Source of the DNA: Lutraria lutraria
Taxonomy: Eukaryota > Mollusca > Bivalvia > Venerida > Mactridae
Length of the DNA: 64,000 bases
Reading direction: 5' to 3'
Assembly (NCBI GenBank): GCA_964023205.1
Contig: OZ026844.1
Coordinates: 10,402,790-10,466,789, forward strand
The position numbers and the translations under genes are program-made. Below, in pieces: positions 54,501 to 60,500 of this stretch; the first letter of the stretch is position 1; every line of letters begins with the position of its first letter. The notes beneath the pieces are model-generated. The model did not search any database. It was given only the letters and a program-made list of their open reading frames with translations, and was not told where the DNA came from.

Positions 54501-57500
54501 CACTGCATTCAACATTATAGTCCTCCTGTAAATAGACTTGATGAATGATTACATTACTCAAAACAAATCTTAGGATTGTGGTCAATGCCTATGGAGCACT
54601 TTGAAACTAAACAGATACATTTTGTTGAAATCTTAGTGCTAAGATTTGTATTCAAATGCATGGAAGTGTGCATAAATATCATGACATTTGCAGCCTAATT
54701 TTTACATCAATGCAAGTGTAATACCAAAGTTATCAAGTGTGAAATAAATGTGCTTATTTGAATTCATTACAAAAACATCTGCCTACTTCAGAGTATACAA
54801 AGCAGTGTGCTGCTACCAATTTCTGTGTTCAGGCTGGGTGTACACTCTCACCAACATTTAACTTCATTTCAAGCGCTGAGAATTTGAGCTACAGTGAAAA
54901 GATCCTGTCTCAAGTCACACAGTACTCACCAATGTTCGTCCACCTCCACAAACATCTGACCTTCAACAGGAATTTGACTTCTAATATCCTCAGAACCAAA
55001 TATAGGCTCTAGATATAACCAGGCTGCTTGCACCTTCAACCAGGAGTCCAATGTGTCTTTCATTCTATGCTGTTGAACAAAATACACAATATTGTTTATC
55101 CACTTACCGTGAAAAAAATCTTGCACACATTTTTCCATTCTATTTATTGTCTGATTATAAATTCCTTGAGGTATAAAAATATCATAGTTTATCATAATAC
55201 TAAATATTCAAATTTTATGACACCAGTCTGATAAAAGGAGGGTAATACACCAAGCCAAACATCTTGAAAAAAAGATGAGAAAAGCATAAATTTTATATAC
55301 TGTGCAATAACTTAGAAGTACAAATGTATATTAATTGCTTAAAATATGGTAAACAACAAAGTCACGAAAGCCCTCTCATGACCTTGACATTTGACATGCA
55401 ATGACCAACCTCCCAACCAAATCTAAAGAGCTTAGGCCAAATAGTTCTCTAGTTATTGGTCGGACAAGGTTTGGTTGTGGACGGACTGACTGACCAACAT
55501 TATTAAAGGAAAGGGGGCATAAATATACATACCAGAAATAAGTCCCATTCATTCACCTCATCCTCAAATGGTCCAATAAATGGTGAACCTTTCATTGTCA
55601 TAGTTTTAACAATGTGATCGTCTAGTAAAACCTGAAACGATGAAGTTGTAATATATAGTATTACATATCTTAACTTAAAAGTATGGATTATAACCGCAAT
55701 TGTGGCCAAGTGGTTAGTGTGTCTGCCTTTAGAGTGGGAGATTAAAGGTTCAAACCCCAGTGGAGACTGATGCCGTCAGTTGGTGAGCCACCAGCAAGTT
55801 AAATAATCATTACCCTAGGCCCATATCAGCCGGGCGCCCTACAAAAAGAGAAGGCTTCGGGAAGCATGACACCCACAAAAGATAGGTGTCTCATAAGCCA
55901 ACTTGGCTGGTCATTTCTTTATAGGCTATTTTTTTTATAACCGTCATTGATAATTTAGAACAAAATAACCTCCAAATAAAGGTCATCTGTCAATTAAGGC
56001 CATAGTTTGTTCAAATACAAATAAAATAAGTTATTTATAAGAGTATATTATATTACCTGAACATCATCAGGAGCTGATAGAATACTTAAACCAGTATCTT
56101 TATATTCCACAAAGGCAAAGCTCATGTTCTTCCAATCTTGTTTCATCTTCCTCAAAGCCTAGAAAATTTAAATCATAAAAGTAAAAAAAAATTATTACTG
56201 ATCAAAGGGGAGAAGGTTCTTTAATTATGTGAAAATCTTGCTTTTTAATTCCTTCGCTACAGCCATAAATATAACTAGATATTCTACACTAAAATGGATC
56301 AAATGCGACTGAAAAAGTACAAAAAACAGCAGACTCAAACAGACAGCTGAAAATATATTGATAACTACTCAATTGGTCCAATAAGACCTACATAATTATA
56401 AACTAGAGCATTGTCACAGAAGTGACTAATACCCCTGCCACAGTTTTGAAACTAAGAATGCCATTGTACACTATATAGCTAATTTTAAGGGCATATAACT
56501 CTAGAATGTGTGAATCACTGGGCATGAAGATTGTGCCTTGCATATCTGCATATCATGTTGATGATATATTTCAAGTTTCAACCCCTTGAAAAAATATGGG
56601 AGCAGTTTGCTCCACAAACTTGTGGAAAATAGTATGTGGACGGATGGACGGACGGACGAACCAACAGACAGAGTGACTCCAATATACCCCCCCTCAAACT
56701 TTGTTTGGGGGGGAGGGTATAAATACATTAAAAACATAATGCAAACATTTTCAAGAGCAAACTCTTTGCTGGCTTGTGAGCTGATAGCTTGTAGTTTATC
56801 CAAATATTTCTCAAGTCCAAGTTGTAGAACTTCATTAAGTGGAGTTTCTTCTGTAGGAGCCATGTTGAAACTGTAAACATATAATAGTTCTATGTTTAGA
56901 TGCAGAAAAATATGCATTCTAGACTAAAGCATGCTATGAATAAGTTCAAAAGTTACACGCTTGAAACTCTTTGCACGCCTGCCAGATCAACTCAGATAAA
57001 GCATTGACCAAATTATACAAAAAGACTTTCACGTTTCTATGGGACGATCTACCTCCAAATACCGCCGTAATGCCTAGCTTTGACTGTTTCAAGACTGAAC
57101 TATTAGTTAAACACTTTTAAACTTTTCTCCTCCTCATAGTTAATACATTTAATGTACTTCTTGCTTTTATTTTCCACATTCTCACAAACTACTTGGAACT
57201 TGCCTTGTAGTTATTTTATTTCTTTTCTTCACTAATTATTGCAACGCACCCCTGTCCATAACACTCAAAAGAGGAGTGTGACATTAGCAATAGCCATTCA
57301 ATCTACACCTACTGACAGAATGTTTTCCCATCTGTTTCAGGTTTAGAGAAAAAAGATTTTAAGCTCATGGCTTGTTCAAGCAGTGTGTCTAACTTGTAAA
57401 GATGTTAACATTGAAATAAATTAAAAACAGTAAATATTTCATATTTTCTTTAAATGTCAGATATTGCCCTCAATTCAGATGTCAGAAAAAAATGTCATCT

Positions 57501-60500
57501 TTGTGCATGAGTGATTCGGACATGGCAATAACAAAGAATACAAGGATTTCAAGTAGTTTATGTTGACAGCTTTTAAATATGGTTCAAGCACACTGTTTTT
57601 ATGCCCCTGTATCGATAGATCCGGGGCATATTATTTCTGGTCTGTTTGTACCAAACTTTAACCATGCCTATAAAGTCATAACTCTTCCACCTACAATCAT
57701 CAAACTTCATATGTTGGTTCCTCATGACAACCTCTACAGAACCTATGATTATTCAGGTCAGTAGGTCAAGGTCACCATGAGGGGGGCATTTTGTGTTAAA
57801 ACTACATCTTGTTTAAAACTAAGCTTACCCCACTTTCTCAGACATCATGTCCCAATGGCGATCTTTGATACCAGGATTACACAGGGAATTAATTAACGGA
57901 AGATTGATCTGGAACTTCTGCAGTTTACTCTTGATTGTTGCCGCGGCTCTCATTGGTCCACGATGGTCGTGTTGCATGAAATTCTTCATCAATTTATACA
58001 CAGTCTTCCATAAAGCTTGAACCTGGATTAAGCAATATTCATTTTAATTGAACCCCGACAAAAGGAGATTTACAGCTATAAGATCTTCATTGTAAAGTGA
58101 GCATGAAGAGGTAAAGCCACTTCATTCTCATTCAAAACTGAATGCAGGGACTTATCAAACTGTTAATTATGGCTATCGTAGATTCTAAAACTATTCTTCT
58201 TTACAGTATATTACAAAAAGGCTTGATTAAGATTAGTTGCAGAAGAAATGATTTCAACATCAAACATTCAGTACTTTACAAAATTGACGTGAGTTTAAGG
58301 GTGCTTGTATAAATTCATGATCTTGTATTCGTGTATTATCAGCGTTTTTATTTTCCAATCAATTGTAAAAGACATTCAGGACACAATATCACCTCTTGAA
58401 GTTGTTTAGGTAACTAGGTATATGGAAAAAAGCTGGCCAAAAACAAAAGCTCCCCCGTCAATTCTGATATTAGAGGACAAAAGCTCTTTGTCGTTTAGTA
58501 AAATAACGGGAGAGCTTTTGTATGCCCCTCTCAACATTGACAATGGAACTTTAGTTTGTTGCTTTCTCACAAAAAGAGCCATGGTCAGTAACTGGGCTCT
58601 AACCCACAACCCTCTATCTGTGAGAGGTTACAGTGATTTGTAGTCAGTGACCTCAACTACTTGGCCACAGAAGCGGGTCTGGAGCTTTTGTCCTATATTC
58701 AGGTAACTATTATATCACTAACCTCTTCCTCTACAACTTCAGCGTTCACATTCAGTAACGGTCCATTCATCCATTTATCATAATGTTGATGGAAAGTTAC
58801 AGCCGTAGTCCATAGTTTATCAAATGGTTCTTTCTGAATGATGAAGTCTTGTATCTGAGGATAGGGTGTTAGCTGTTCTATACCCAGCATCTGTTCTTCA
58901 CGATTTATCAATGCTTTCTATTGGAAATAAAATAAGATATAACTGATCAGTAAATCATTAATATTTGAAAATGAAAATTGTAATTAAACCAATTTTTAAC
59001 ACCATAATTATTATCTCTGAAATCCAATCTCATTTCTATTCTCAAAGTGTTATGGTTAAAAAGACAGGGCAGATTACCAATAAAATACATGTTCAGATCA
59101 ATCATGCTGTCACAACTTGTGTATCAAAAATATCATTTTGGTCTGATTACAAATTACATAGAAATTTTAAAAGACAAGATATGAAATTTGAGCTCAGAGA
59201 CTGGTCTCAAGTTTTATAATCTTGGTGCCTGATTTTAAGAGACAGAGAAATTTATGGTCACAATAAAATAAAGCAAATATGAAGTGAAACATACATACCT
59301 CCTCGTGAAAGAAGTCAATTTTACTTTGTATTTCTTTGAGGTCAGCCATGTAGGTTTCAGCTTCCGACATTCTGTCTTTTCCAGAGAAATCTTTCAGTTG
59401 CTTAGCAACAGCATCTAATTGACCCTGGAAACGTTTTTGCCAATCAACAAGTTTACCAGAGTAGTAGTCATGTTCTTTTTGTAGTTTCAACTCTCTAGAA
59501 AATTATAATAATATAATAATCAAATGGATCATATAATAATAAAAATTAATGATTATATAATAATCAAATGATCATATAATAATCAAATGGATCATAAAAT
59601 CCTTCATTCAAACAGTATTCTGAATGAAAAAATCTTTATCCCTTATATGGAAATATTTACAGAACAAAACATTCATTTAAAGTCAATATTTACCTAGATA
59701 CATTACATTATGTACAGCGAGAATTTTTCTTTTTTATAATGCATTTGATTGACCATTATGAATAGTTGAGACCCAAATACTAAGCAACTTTATTTGTAAA
59801 TTTCCCTGTAATTTTCATATGTAACAAAAATATGAGTGAAAACAAACTTACGTGCTGGTTATCATAGGCAAGATACGTTCAGCCCATGAGAATGTATTAT
59901 TGTTTAGAAGGATGTCATCTTTAGGTAAGTAAGCATATTGCATCAAAAACATCAAATTTCCTGCTGCTACCTCTTGTTTCTCCTACAAAACAGTCAAAAT
60001 AACTTGTGAAGAAAAGATTCAAGATTCAAAGCTAATCAAAATAGGCCACATGATGGACAGACTGGCAAAAGCTGTATAAGAAAAAATCACATTTTCAATA
60101 ACTTCTAAGAACCACCATAAAACTTAGGAGATCAGAACAGAATAGAGCAATATTAATCTTCTTTATTTATTTGAGTTAAATGCCATTTTTCAACAATTTT
60201 TTAGTTATACATGGCACCTGATTCCACTAAGGCCAGAGTTTTTTCATTTTTAGATTTACGGGAATTTTTTCAAAAATGAGCACCAGGATGAGGGAATAAA
60301 ATTAAAAACACGATTTTGAATTTTGTTTTTATTTGACTTTTGCAATATTTAGACACGGCGCTCCCGTAAATCGAAAGATAAAAAAACTCTGGCCTAAGAT
60401 GTTTTCCTGGACAGTATTTGAACCAGTACTAATTTACCGTTCCTCAAGTAAACGGCAACTTCTCCACATGTGGAGGAAAATTAACATTGTTGTCAAATTT

